Of a DNA stretch of 33,407 nt, positions 23,545-31,281 are shown piece by piece. The position numbers and the translations under genes were made by a program. The stretch's first letter is position 1. Each line of letters begins with the position of its first letter. Origin of the DNA: Polaromonas sp. AET17H-212 (lineage in GTDB: Bacteria; Pseudomonadota; Gammaproteobacteria; Burkholderiales; Burkholderiaceae_C); NCBI RefSeq assembly GCF_002379085.1, contig NZ_NBZW01000036.1:1-33407 (forward strand), read 5' to 3'. Below the pieces are notes generated by a model. That model was not told the origin of the DNA, made no database searches, and saw only the letters and a program-made list of their open reading frames with translations.

Positions 23545-24165
23545 TTGCCAGACGCCATCCACTTCTACGAACCCCGCCACGGCCACGGCTTGCCGCATGA
23601 CCCGTTCAACGCCATCGTCGGGCCGCGGCCGATTGGCTGGATCTCGTCGCACAACGCGGCCGGGGCGCTGAACCTGGCGCCTTACAGCTTTTTCAACGCC
23701 TTCAACTACGTGCCGCCCATCGTGGGTTTCGCCAGCATTGGCTACAAGGACACGGTGCGCAACATCGAGGCCACCGGCGAGTTTGTGTGGAACCTCACTA
23801 CGCGCGCGCTGGCCGAGCAAATGAACCAGACCTGCGCCGCGGTGCCGCCCGAGGTCAATGAGTTCGAGCTGGCCGGCCTCACGCCCGCGCCCTCGCGCGT
23901 GGTGGCGGTGCCGCGTGTGCTCGAGAGCCCGGTCTCGTTTGAATGCCGGCGCACGCAGGTGCTGCAGCTTGAAGGGGTGGACGGCAGTAAGATTGACACC
24001 TGGCTCGTGCTGGGCGAGGTGGTGGCGGTGCACATTGCCAGGGCGCTGCTGAAAGATGGCGTGTACGACACGGCCAACGCCGGCCATGTGCTGCGCGGCG
24101 GCGGGCCGGGCGACTACTTCACCGTGGGGCCCGAGCAGTTGTTCCGCATGTACCGGCCGCGCTAG
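23545..24165 (+). CDS. Flavin reductase-like FMN-binding protein
   Basis: A 206-residue protein with the split-barrel FMN-binding fold of flavin reductase-like proteins: FNAIVGPRPIGWISSHNAAG near the N-terminus, LAPYSFFNAFNYVPPIVGF, and EFVWNLTT. Such proteins bind FMN and either reduce flavin for a monooxygenase or act on their own. The start is TTG at 23545, because no in-frame ATG precedes the conserved domain; AGG lies upstream. It is next to the island's right edge and convergent with the Bug gene at 24197, with 31 bases between them. No partner monooxygenase is in the window. Confidence 0.85.
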   Translation: MPDAIHFYEPRHGHGLPHDPFNAIVGPRPIGWISSHNAAGALNLAPYSFFNAFNYVPPIVGFASIGYKDTVRNIEATGEFVWNLTTRALAEQMNQTCAAVPPEVNEFELAGLTPAPSRVVAVPRVLESPVSFECRRTQVLQLEGVDGSKIDTWLVLGEVVAVHIARALLKDGVYDTANAGHVLRGGGPGDYFTVGPEQLFRMYRPR

Positions 24166-24196
24166 CGTTGACCGTTCGGACGCACCGGCACAGCGC

Positions 24197-25207
24197 CTAA
24201 TCCGGTTTGATGTTCCCGTCCCGGATCACCTTGGTCCACTTGGCGCTTTCGGTGCGCAGTGCCACGGTGGCTTCCTGCGGCGTGCTGTAGGTCGCGATCA
24301 CGCCCTGGGCCAGCAGTGATTCCTTCACGTCTGGCAGGGTCAGGATGGATTTCAGCGCGTCGTTGAGCCTGGTGACGATGGCGGCAGGGGTGCCGGCCGG
24401 CGCGGCAATGCCGAACATCGAGCTGACCTCAAAACCTTTCAGGCCGGCTTCGGTGGCAGTCGGCACTTCCGGCAGGGTGGCGATGCGCTGGGCGGACGCG
24501 GCGGCAATCGCGCGCAGTTTGCCGGCCTTGATGTGGCTTTGCGCGGCCGGCGCGGTCTCGATCATGCTGTCAACCTGGCCGCCCATCAGGTCGGTCATGG
24601 CGGGGCCGCTTCCCTTGTAGGGCACGTGCAGCATCTGCACGCCGGCGGCGCGCTGGAACATTTCGCCGGCCAGGTGCTGCGGCGAGCCATTGCCGGCGGA
24701 CGCAAAGCTCAGCGGCGCGGACCGGGATTTGGCCAGGGCAATGAATTCAGCCAGGGTGTTGGCCTTGATCGACGGGTTGACCACAAACACCAGCGGCACG
24801 GTGCCGACGATCGCGACGGGCGCGAAACTCTTGTCCATGTCAAAGGTGGCCACCTTCGGGTTCAGCGCCGCGCTGATCGAGTGGCTGGTCATGGCGCCCA
24901 TGAGCAGGGTGTAGCCGTCGGCCGGCGCGGCTGCCACGGCCGCTGCGCCTATGCTGCCGGCCGCGCCGGCGCGGTTGTCGACAACGACCTGTTGCCCCAG
25001 GGCGACCGACAGCTTTTGCGCCATCACCCGTCCAATCACGTCGGTTGCGCCGCCGGGCGGATAGGGCACCACCAGCTTGATCACCTTGTTCGGGTAGTCC
25101 TGGGCTAGGACCGGGCCGGTCATGCCAAGCACGGCAGCGGCGGCCATGCCGGCCAGCAGGGCGCGCCGGGCAAGGGATTTTTCAAGAGGAAAAGGGCGCA
25201 ATTTCAA
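24197..25207 (-). CDS. Bug-family tripartite tricarboxylate receptor
   Basis: A 336-residue periplasmic binding protein of the Bug/TctC family. The signal peptide has a twin-Arg-like ARRALL followed by a hydrophobic core, cleaved after VLAQ or LAQ. The mature part starts DYPNKVIKLVVPYPPGGATDVIGR, the usual ligand-loop signature. It continues SFASAGNGSPQHLAGEMFQ, LHVPYKGSGPAMTDLMGG and PTATEAGLKGFE. The start is TTG at 25207, with AGGAG six bases before it. It is divergent from the dehydratase gene at 25353, so both are likely controlled from the shared spacer. It should capture an organic acid; no TctA/TctB membrane genes are in the window. Confidence 0.93.
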   Translation of the reverse strand: MKLRPFPLEKSLARRALLAGMAAAAVLGMTGPVLAQDYPNKVIKLVVPYPPGGATDVIGRVMAQKLSVALGQQVVVDNRAGAAGSIGAAAVAAAPADGYTLLMGAMTSHSISAALNPKVATFDMDKSFAPVAIVGTVPLVFVVNPSIKANTLAEFIALAKSRSAPLSFASAGNGSPQHLAGEMFQRAAGVQMLHVPYKGSGPAMTDLMGGQVDSMIETAPAAQSHIKAGKLRAIAAASAQRIATLPEVPTATEAGLKGFEVSSMFGIAAPAGTPAAIVTRLNDALKSILTLPDVKESLLAQGVIATYSTPQEATVALRTESAKWTKVIRDGNIKPD

Positions 25208-25352
25208 GGGTGTCTCCTGGTGGTTTCAAACCGGTGCGTCGTGAAAAAAAGCCGGCGAATTTTTTAGATTTTTGATCAGGCTCGCCTGTCGACGCTTGCA
25301 TCTTATGATCTATCACTTTACCGCACTGCCTGTCGCGGGCCACTGAATCAAC

Positions 25353-27128
25353 ATGACCACCCCTACCTCTTCCAACAGCGCTGCGTCTCATTCCACCACG
25401 CCTGAGGATGCCGAATTCGGCATATCGCGGGGCTTGACCAATTACGGCGACAAGGGTTTCTCGCTGTTTCTGCGCAAGGCCTTCATCAAGGGCGCGGGTT
25501 ATACCGACAGCGCGCTCGAGCGCCCGGTGATCGGCATTGCCAACACCGGCAGCGCCTACAACCCGTGCCACGGCAACGCGCCGCAACTGATCGAGGCGGT
25601 CAAGCGCGGCATCATGCTGGCCGGCGGCTTGCCGATGGATTTCCCGACGATCTCGGTGCATGAAAGCTTTTCGCAGCCCACCAGCATGTACCTGCGCAAC
25701 CTCATGTCGATGGACACCGAGGAAATGATTCGCGCGCAGCCAATGGACGCGGTGGTGCTGATCGGCGGCTGCGACAAGACGGTGCCGGCGCAGCTGATGG
25801 GCGCGGCCTCGGCGGGCATTCCCGCGATCCAGCTGGTGACCGGCTCCATGCTGACCGGCTCGCACCGCTCCGAACGCGTGGGCGCCTGCACCGATTGCCG
25901 CCGCTACTGGGGCAAGTTCCGCGCGGACGAAATCGACGCCGAGGAAATTAGCGCGGTCAACAACCAGCTGGTGGCCAGCGTGGGCACCTGCTCGGTCATG
26001 GGAACCGCCAGCACCATGGCATGCATTGCGGAAGCCCTGGGCATCATGGTGCCGGGCGGCGCGTCGGCCCCGGCCGTGACCGCCGACCGGATCCGCATTG
26101 CCGAGGAAACCGGCACGCTGGCGGTGCAGATGGCCAAAACCGGCATGACGATTGACCGCATCCTGACGGCCAAGGCGTTTGAAAACGCGATGCGCGTGCT
26201 GCTGGCGATTGGCGGATCGACCAACGGCATTGTTCACCTGACGGCGATTGCCGGCCGCCTCGGCTTTGAGGTGGACCTGAAGGCGCTCGATCAAATGAGC
26301 CGGGAAACGCCGGTGCTGGTTGACCTGAAGCCCTCGGGCCAGCATTACATGGAGGATTTTCACAAGGCCGGCGGCATGGCGTCGCTGCTGCGCGAACTCA
26401 AGCCGCTGCTGCACCTCGATGCCCTGACCGTGACCGGCAGAACGCTGGGCGAAGAGCTTGAGCGCGCCGGCCCCGGCTTTGCGCAGGACGTGGTGCGGCC
26501 TTTCTCCAACCCGATCTACCCGCAGGGCGGCATCGCGGTGCTGCAGGGCAACCTCGCGCCCGGCGGCGCCATCATCAAGCAGTCGGCGGCGGCGCCGGCG
26601 CTGATGGAGCATGAGGGCCGCGTGGTGGTGTTCGAGAACGCGCACGACATGGCGCTGCGCATTGACGCGCCCGACCTCGACGTCACCGCGGACGATATCC
26701 TGGTGCTGAAAAACATCGGCCCGACCGGCGCGCCGGGCATGCCCGAAGCCGGCTACCTGCCGATTCCCATGAAGCTGGCGCGCGCCGGCGTCAAGGACAT
26801 GGTGCGCATTTCCGATGGCCGCATGAGCGGTACCGCGGCCGGCACCATCGTGCTGCACGTCACGCCCGAGGCCGCCATCGGCGGACCGCTGGCGCATGTG
26901 CGCAGCGGTGACCGCATCCGCCTCAGCGTGGCCAGGCGCGAACTGAGCCTGCTGGTATCGGACGAGGAGCTGGCCGCGCGCGCGGCGGCCTGCCCGGTCA
27001 CGCGGCCGAGCGCCGAACGCGGCTACCACAAGCTTTTCCTGCAGACCGTGACCCAGGCCGACCAGGGCGTGGATTTCGACTTCCTGCGTGCAACGACCAT
27101 TCGCCAGACCATCCCCGGGGCCAAGTAG
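25353..27128 (+). CDS. IlvD/Edd family dehydratase (sugar- or hydroxy-acid type)
   Basis: A 591-residue Fe-S dehydratase. Probable cluster ligands are C72 (YNPCHGN), C140 (IGGCDKT) and C213 (GTCSVMGTAS), and the catalytic base Ser is S492 in SDGRMSGTAAG. The hallmark GSHRSERVGACTDCRRYW is present. Length and these details fit the IlvD/Edd branch that dehydrates aldonic acids such as arabinonate or xylonate to 2-keto-3-deoxy acids. Branched-chain DHAD activity is less likely in this catabolic setting. It faces the Bug gene and converges on the 3-hydroxyacyl-CoA dehydrogenase-like gene. A small hairpin AACTGC/GCAGTT (27150-27175) follows the stop. Confidence 0.92.
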   Translation: MTTPTSSNSAASHSTTPEDAEFGISRGLTNYGDKGFSLFLRKAFIKGAGYTDSALERPVIGIANTGSAYNPCHGNAPQLIEAVKRGIMLAGGLPMDFPTISVHESFSQPTSMYLRNLMSMDTEEMIRAQPMDAVVLIGGCDKTVPAQLMGAASAGIPAIQLVTGSMLTGSHRSERVGACTDCRRYWGKFRADEIDAEEISAVNNQLVASVGTCSVMGTASTMACIAEALGIMVPGGASAPAVTADRIRIAEETGTLAVQMAKTGMTIDRILTAKAFENAMRVLLAIGGSTNGIVHLTAIAGRLGFEVDLKALDQMSRETPVLVDLKPSGQHYMEDFHKAGGMASLLRELKPLLHLDALTVTGRTLGEELERAGPGFAQDVVRPFSNPIYPQGGIAVLQGNLAPGGAIIKQSAAAPALMEHEGRVVVFENAHDMALRIDAPDLDVTADDILVLKNIGPTGAPGMPEAGYLPIPMKLARAGVKDMVRISDGRMSGTAAGTIVLHVTPEAAIGGPLAHVRSGDRIRLSVARRELSLLVSDEELAARAAACPVTRPSAERGYHKLFLQTVTQADQGVDFDFLRATTIRQTIPGAK

Positions 27129-27190
27129 GCCGCTGGGTGAGCGCCGGGGAACTGCAGGAGTCATGCCCCGCAGTTGTTTGACTGGCGCTC

Positions 27191-27225
27191 GTCTTTAGTC
27201 TTCGGTCTTCAGTCGTCAGTCTTCA
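27191..27225. repeat. Five tandem 7-base repeats across a stop codon
   Basis: GTCTTTA, GTCTTCG, GTCTTCA, GTCGTCA, GTCTTCA are five consecutive heptamers. They span the last codons and stop of the leftward dehydrogenase gene and the spacer towards the dehydratase gene. Confidence 0.85.
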
Positions 27226-28226
27226 ATCTGCGGCAGTTCCGCCTTCAGCAGGCGCAGGCCGGCCCTCAGCAGATCGTCATAACGCTTGCGTTCGGCGGCA
27301 ATGGCCTCCGGGGTCCACGGAAAAAAACCTTCGCCGGTTTTCATGCCCAGCCTGCCGCTGGCCACGCGCTCGGACAAGGCCCGGGCCGGCTCGGTCGTGG
27401 CGGCCAGCGACGGGTACATCGTTGCCGCGGCCGCGCAGTGCACGTCGATCCCGGCATGGTCGCGTTGCAGCACCGGGCCGGCCGCCAGAAAGCGGAAGCC
27501 AAAGCCAAAGCGCACGGCCGCATCGACATCTTCCGGCGTGGCCACGCCGGCATCGATCATGGCAAACGCTTCGCGCGCCAGCGCGTGCTGCAGCCGGTTG
27601 GCGAGAAACCCCGGCAGGTCCTTGCGCACCAGCACTGGCACCATGCCGCAGCCACGCATGAAGGCCGACAAGGCATCGGCCAGGGGGGCGGCCGACTCCT
27701 TGCCGAGCACGACTTCCACCAGCGGCACGAGATGCGCCGGCATGAAAAAATGCAGGCCGAGCATGCGCTGCGCGGTCGCCAGGCCTTCGGCAATGGCGGA
27801 GATCGGAAAGCTCGAGCTGTTGCTGCACAGCAGCGCATCCGGGCGGGCGCGCTGGACCAGCTCGGCGAACAGCGCCTGCTTGGGCGCGAGTTTCTCGGGG
27901 ATGCATTCGATGACGAGGTCGATCGAGGGCCAGTCCACCTCGTCCAGCGAGGCGCAGGCGGAGAGCCGCTCGCGCCTGTGGCCGGCTTCCAGGGCAAGCA
28001 GTCCGTTGGTGAAATAGGCGTCGAGCCCCTGCCGGCGGGCATCACCGGGTTCCACGACGATGCAGCGGCAGCCGGCGCGCGCCAGCACCAGGGCAACGTC
28101 GGCGCCCATGGTTCCGCCGCCGACGACCAGCGCGCATGCGCGGGAAGGTTTGGGCAGTCCGTTGGACGGGGCGGCAAGCGGTAAGGCGTTGTTGTTGTTG
28201 TTGTTGTTGGCGTTGAGGGTAGTCAT
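27216..28226 (-). CDS. 3-Hydroxyacyl-CoA dehydrogenase-type enzyme
   Basis: A 336-residue NAD-dependent dehydrogenase. The Rossmann motif VVGGGTMGADVALVLARAG is at about 34-52, SNSSSFPISAIAEG and GLHFFMPAHLVPLVEVV carry the expected Ser/Asn and His, and DLPGFLANRLQHALAREAF starts the C-terminal helical domain. It contains one N- and one C-domain, as in L-gulonate 3-dehydrogenase, L-carnitine dehydrogenase and 3-hydroxybutyryl-CoA dehydrogenases. I start it at the ATG 28226; the N-terminus then includes seven Asn residues coded by (AAC)7. No clear RBS is seen. It follows the SDR gene by 92 bases on the same strand. In this cluster it probably oxidises a hydroxy acid or its CoA ester. Confidence 0.87.
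   Translation of the reverse strand: MTTLNANNNNNNNALPLAAPSNGLPKPSRACALVVGGGTMGADVALVLARAGCRCIVVEPGDARRQGLDAYFTNGLLALEAGHRRERLSACASLDEVDWPSIDLVIECIPEKLAPKQALFAELVQRARPDALLCSNSSSFPISAIAEGLATAQRMLGLHFFMPAHLVPLVEVVLGKESAAPLADALSAFMRGCGMVPVLVRKDLPGFLANRLQHALAREAFAMIDAGVATPEDVDAAVRFGFGFRFLAAGPVLQRDHAGIDVHCAAAATMYPSLAATTEPARALSERVASGRLGMKTGEGFFPWTPEAIAAERKRYDDLLRAGLRLLKAELPQIED
28188..28208. repeat. Trinucleotide microsatellite, (GTT)7
   Basis: Seven uninterrupted GTT units, coding (on the minus strand) seven Asn near residues 7-13 of the dehydrogenase. Slippage would change the protein length without altering the frame. Confidence 0.9.
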
Positions 28227-28318
28227 GAGTGGCAAGGTAAAAAAGAAAAAAAACAGGCTGGCGAAACGGTCACGGCGGACAGGCGTGCCGGTCAGGCCGC
28301 AGGGGCTCAAGGCATGCA

Positions 28319-29092
28319 TTACACCGCGCTGATGCCTCCATCCACGGCGATGCTTTGACCGGTGATGTGACGCGACGCTTCGGACGCGAGAAACACCACC
28401 ACGCCCTTGAGGTCGTCGTCGCCGCCGATGCGGTGCAGGGGTGCGCGCGCAATCACCGTTTCCGCGACCTTTTCCAGCAGCCCGGCGGACATCCTGGAGG
28501 GAAAGAACCCCGGGCAAATCGCGTTCACGTTGATGTTGTACTTGCCCCATTCGGACGCCAGCGCGCGCGTGAAATTGACGGCGGCGCCTTTGGAGGTGTG
28601 ATAGGCGATGGTGCTGACGTTGGTGGCACTGCCGCGCAGGCCAGCGACGGAGGCGATGTTGATGATCTTGCCGGCTTTGCGCGGAATCATGCAGCGGCGC
28701 GCCACTTCCCGCGACAGGAAAAAGAGGGCGTCCACATTCAGGCCCAGCACCTTGTGCCAGGCCTCGTCCGGGTAGTCTTCCGCGGGAGCGCTCCAGGTGG
28801 CGCCGGCGTTGTTGACGAGAATGTCGATGCTGCCGAAGCGTTGCAGCACCTGGTCGACCATGGCGGGGATCTGCTCGGTTTTTGACAGGTCATTGACAAG
28901 GGTCAGGACCTCGATGTTCATTTTTTCGAGATGTGTCTTCGCCTCGGCCAGCTCCTCGGCCTTGCGCGCCGTGATCGCCAGCCGGCAACCCATTTCACCC
29001 AAAGCCTGCGCCATCTGCAGGCCCAGCCCGCGCGAACCGCCGGTGATCAGTGCGACTTTTCCATCCAGCTTGAACAATTCTTTCACGTTCAT
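28319..29092 (-). CDS. Short-chain dehydrogenase/reductase
   Basis: A 257-residue classical SDR. TGGSRGLG (17-24) binds the nucleotide, NNAG is at 94-97, the catalytic Ser148 lies in INIASVAG, and Y164-x-x-x-K168 in AYHTSK. PGFFPSRMS and TGQSIAVDGG finish the fold. It resembles gluconate 5-dehydrogenase and 3-oxoacyl-ACP reductase-type enzymes, so the substrate is a hydroxy or keto compound. AGGAG is eight bases before the ATG at 29092; an upstream ATG in the same frame is unlikely. It leads a probable two-gene unit with the dehydrogenase downstream. Confidence 0.92.
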   Translation of the reverse strand: MNVKELFKLDGKVALITGGSRGLGLQMAQALGEMGCRLAITARKAEELAEAKTHLEKMNIEVLTLVNDLSKTEQIPAMVDQVLQRFGSIDILVNNAGATWSAPAEDYPDEAWHKVLGLNVDALFFLSREVARRCMIPRKAGKIINIASVAGLRGSATNVSTIAYHTSKGAAVNFTRALASEWGKYNINVNAICPGFFPSRMSAGLLEKVAETVIARAPLHRIGGDDDLKGVVVFLASEASRHITGQSIAVDGGISAV

Positions 29093-29333
29093 CTTGCCGT
29101 CTCCTAATCCAAGAATGACCGGCGCGCCGGCTCGCCCGTCCATGCGCCCCCACCCTTTGCACATCCTCTTGCGCCCGAGCGCTGCGCACAGGACATCCGG
29201 CCAGCAGGCTCAGCCGCGCTGACTCTGGACAGGAACGCAAAAGCGTCTGCACGCCGGGGCGCGAAAAATCAGTTGGTGGATTTACAGGCCTGGCATGAAG
29301 GGCTACGATGGCCCGAGTTTTCGTGACGCACCG

Positions 29334-29345
29334 TATGTGTACATA
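29334..29345. promoter_or_regulatory. Possible palindromic operator upstream of Bug gene
   Basis: TATGTGTACATA is an imperfect palindrome centred on TGTACA, 28 bases before the Bug start at 29374 and within the divergent spacer to the SDR gene. It resembles GntR-type sites (TNGTNNNACNA pattern) loosely. Confidence 0.3.
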
Positions 29346-29373
29346 TTAACGACAAATACAGGAGACCTCGCCC

Positions 29374-30363
29374 ATGCCAAGCCAGTCACTCAAGTCACTC
29401 CCGCGGATAGCCGCTCTCCTGGGCCTGCTGCTCAGCCTGCTGCTGCCCCCGGCCCAGGCCCAGACCGGCGCCTGGCCGACCATGCCCGTCAAGATTGTGG
29501 TGACCTTTCCGCCGGGCGGCGCGCCGGACACGCTGGCGCGCATACTGGCCGACAAATGGGGGCAATCGCTGGGGCAGGTGTTCACGGTGGACAACAAGCC
29601 CGGCGCGGGCGGCAACATCGGTTCTGACTTTGTGGCCAAAAGCGCCGGCGACGGCAACACCCTGCTGATTGCCACGGTGGGCACCCACGCCATCAACCCC
29701 GCGCTGTACGCCAGCATGCCGTACAACCACATCAAGGACTTCACGCCCATCAGCTTCCTGGCGGCCACGCCCAATTTGCTGGTGGTCAACAACGCGGTGC
29801 CGGCCAAAAACGTCAAGGAGCTGATCGCGCTGGCCGGCAAGACGCCGCTGACCTTTGGTTCCTCGGGCAGCGGCACCTCGATCCACCTCTCGGGCGAGCT
29901 GTTCAACACGCTGGCCGGGGTCAAGATGCAGCACATCCCCTACAAGGGACGCGCGCAGGCCGTGCCCGACCTGCTGGGCGGGCGCATCACCATGATTTTC
30001 GACAACATGCCTTCGGCCCTGCCGCTGGTCAAGTCGGGCGATGTGCGCGCCCTGGCCGTGACCAGCGCCACCCGCTCGGCGGCCGCGCCGAACATCCCCA
30101 CGATGGCCGAGGCCGGCCTGCCGGGCTTTGAAGCCTCGTCCTGGTTCGCGCTGATGGCGCCGGCCGGTCTGCCCAAGGGTGTGCTGGCCCGCATCAACGC
30201 GGAGACCCTGCGGGTGATGGCCATGCCCGATGTGAAGGAAAAACTCGCGCTGCTGGGCCTGGACCTGGCCCCGGGCAGCCCGGAGGCGCTGGCCAGCCAC
30301 ATCCAGAGCGAAACCATCAAGTGGGCCAAGGTGGTCAAGGACTCCGGCGCCAAGCTCGATTAA
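29374..30363 (+). CDS. Bug-family tripartite tricarboxylate receptor, second
   Basis: A 329-residue periplasmic binding protein. The signal peptide (IAALLGLLLSLLLPPAQAQ) is cleaved after AQA. The mature protein has VKIVVTFPPGGAPDTLARIL and DNKPGAGGNIGSDFVAKS, the ligand-binding loops, then HIPYKGRAQAVPDLLGGRI and PTMAEAGLPGFEASSWF. It is only distantly related to the Bug protein at 24197, so it should bind another ligand. AGGAG precedes the ATG by nine bases. The aldolase gene follows after 42 bases, so uptake and breakdown are probably linked. Confidence 0.93.
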   Translation: MPSQSLKSLPRIAALLGLLLSLLLPPAQAQTGAWPTMPVKIVVTFPPGGAPDTLARILADKWGQSLGQVFTVDNKPGAGGNIGSDFVAKSAGDGNTLLIATVGTHAINPALYASMPYNHIKDFTPISFLAATPNLLVVNNAVPAKNVKELIALAGKTPLTFGSSGSGTSIHLSGELFNTLAGVKMQHIPYKGRAQAVPDLLGGRITMIFDNMPSALPLVKSGDVRALAVTSATRSAAAPNIPTMAEAGLPGFEASSWFALMAPAGLPKGVLARINAETLRVMAMPDVKEKLALLGLDLAPGSPEALASHIQSETIKWAKVVKDSGAKLD

Positions 30364-30405
30364 AGTCAGCTCACCGTCACCTCACCCACTTTTTGAACCC
30401 GCCCC

Positions 30406-31170
30406 ATGAACATGAACATTGCCTCCCTCAAAGAAGTCGTCAGCGCCGAAGAATGGCAGCTGCGCGTGGACCTGGCCGCCTGCTACCGGCTGGTGGCGCT
30501 CTACGGCTGGAGCGACCTGGTCTTTACCCACATCAGCGCGCGGGTGCCGGGGCCGGAGCACCACTTCCTGATCAACCCCTACGGCCTGATGTTTGACGAG
30601 ATCACCGCATCGTCGCTGGTCAAGGTGGACCAGGCATGCAACAAGGTGATTGACTCGCCCTACCCGGTGAACCCGGCTGGCTTTGTGATTCACAGCGCGG
30701 TGCACGAGGCGCGGCACGACATGCAGTGTGTGCTGCACACCCACACCCGCGCGGGCGTGGCCGTCAGCGCGCAGAAGTGCGGCATCTTGCCGATCTCGCA
30801 GCAGTCGGCCTTTGTGCTGGCCTCGCTCGGCTACCACGACTACGAAGGCGTGGCCTTCCGCGACGACGAGAAGCCGCGCCTGCAGAAAGACCTGGGCACC
30901 GCGCGGCACCTGGTGCTGCGCAACCATGGCCTGCTGACAGTGGGCGAAACGATTGCCGACGCCTTCATGAACATGTACCGCTTTGAAAGCACCTGCCAGA
31001 TCCAGCTCAGCGCACAGGCCGGTGGCGAGCTGATTCATTTCCCCGAGGAAATCTACAGCGGCGACGACCGCGCCGCCACATATGTGCGCGGCGGCGGCAT
31101 GGGCGGCCCCTTTGTCTGGCCGGCGCTGCTGCGCAAGCTGGACCGCCTGGACACCAGCTACCAGCACTGA
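30406..31170 (+). CDS. Class II aldolase/adducin family protein
   Basis: A 254-residue member of the fuculose-phosphate aldolase/adducin family. LYGWSDLVFTHISARVPG forms the entry strand, HTHTRAG (H111, H113) holds two zinc ligands and LRNHGLLTVGETIADAF carries the third (H174). ITASSLVKVD and VIHSAVHEARHD are also usual. Known members split or decarboxylate sugar phosphates; this one lacks any sugar kinase nearby and may act on an unphosphorylated hydroxy acid. The start is MNMN at 30406; the RBS is weak. It is downstream of the Bug gene and probably in its operon. Confidence 0.9.
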   Translation: MNMNIASLKEVVSAEEWQLRVDLAACYRLVALYGWSDLVFTHISARVPGPEHHFLINPYGLMFDEITASSLVKVDQACNKVIDSPYPVNPAGFVIHSAVHEARHDMQCVLHTHTRAGVAVSAQKCGILPISQQSAFVLASLGYHDYEGVAFRDDEKPRLQKDLGTARHLVLRNHGLLTVGETIADAFMNMYRFESTCQIQLSAQAGGELIHFPEEIYSGDDRAATYVRGGGMGGPFVWPALLRKLDRLDTSYQH

Positions 31171-31205
31171 GCGGGGCGGGCCTGGCCAGCCGGGGTGGCC
31201 GCGCT

Positions 31206-31273
31206 GAGTTTGATATCAGAAGAGGCTGCAGCCCTTTAACTGCGTACGCAAGCTGCTATAAAAATAGTATTTT
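31206..31273 (+). repeat. Dispersed intergenic repeat, copy 4
   Basis: GAGTTTGATATCAG, then CTGCAGCCC and ACGCAAGCTGCTATAAAAAT. The CAAATCGG block is replaced here. It ends eight bases before the stop of the leftward MFS gene, in a convergent spacer. Confidence 0.7.
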
Positions 31274-31281
31274 TTGCTGCT

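Noticed and set aside
25182..27164. Very long open frame on the minus strand opposite the IlvD/Edd gene
   Set aside because: It is rich in His, Arg and Gly, has no family motifs, and mirrors the codon bias of the real gene on the other strand.
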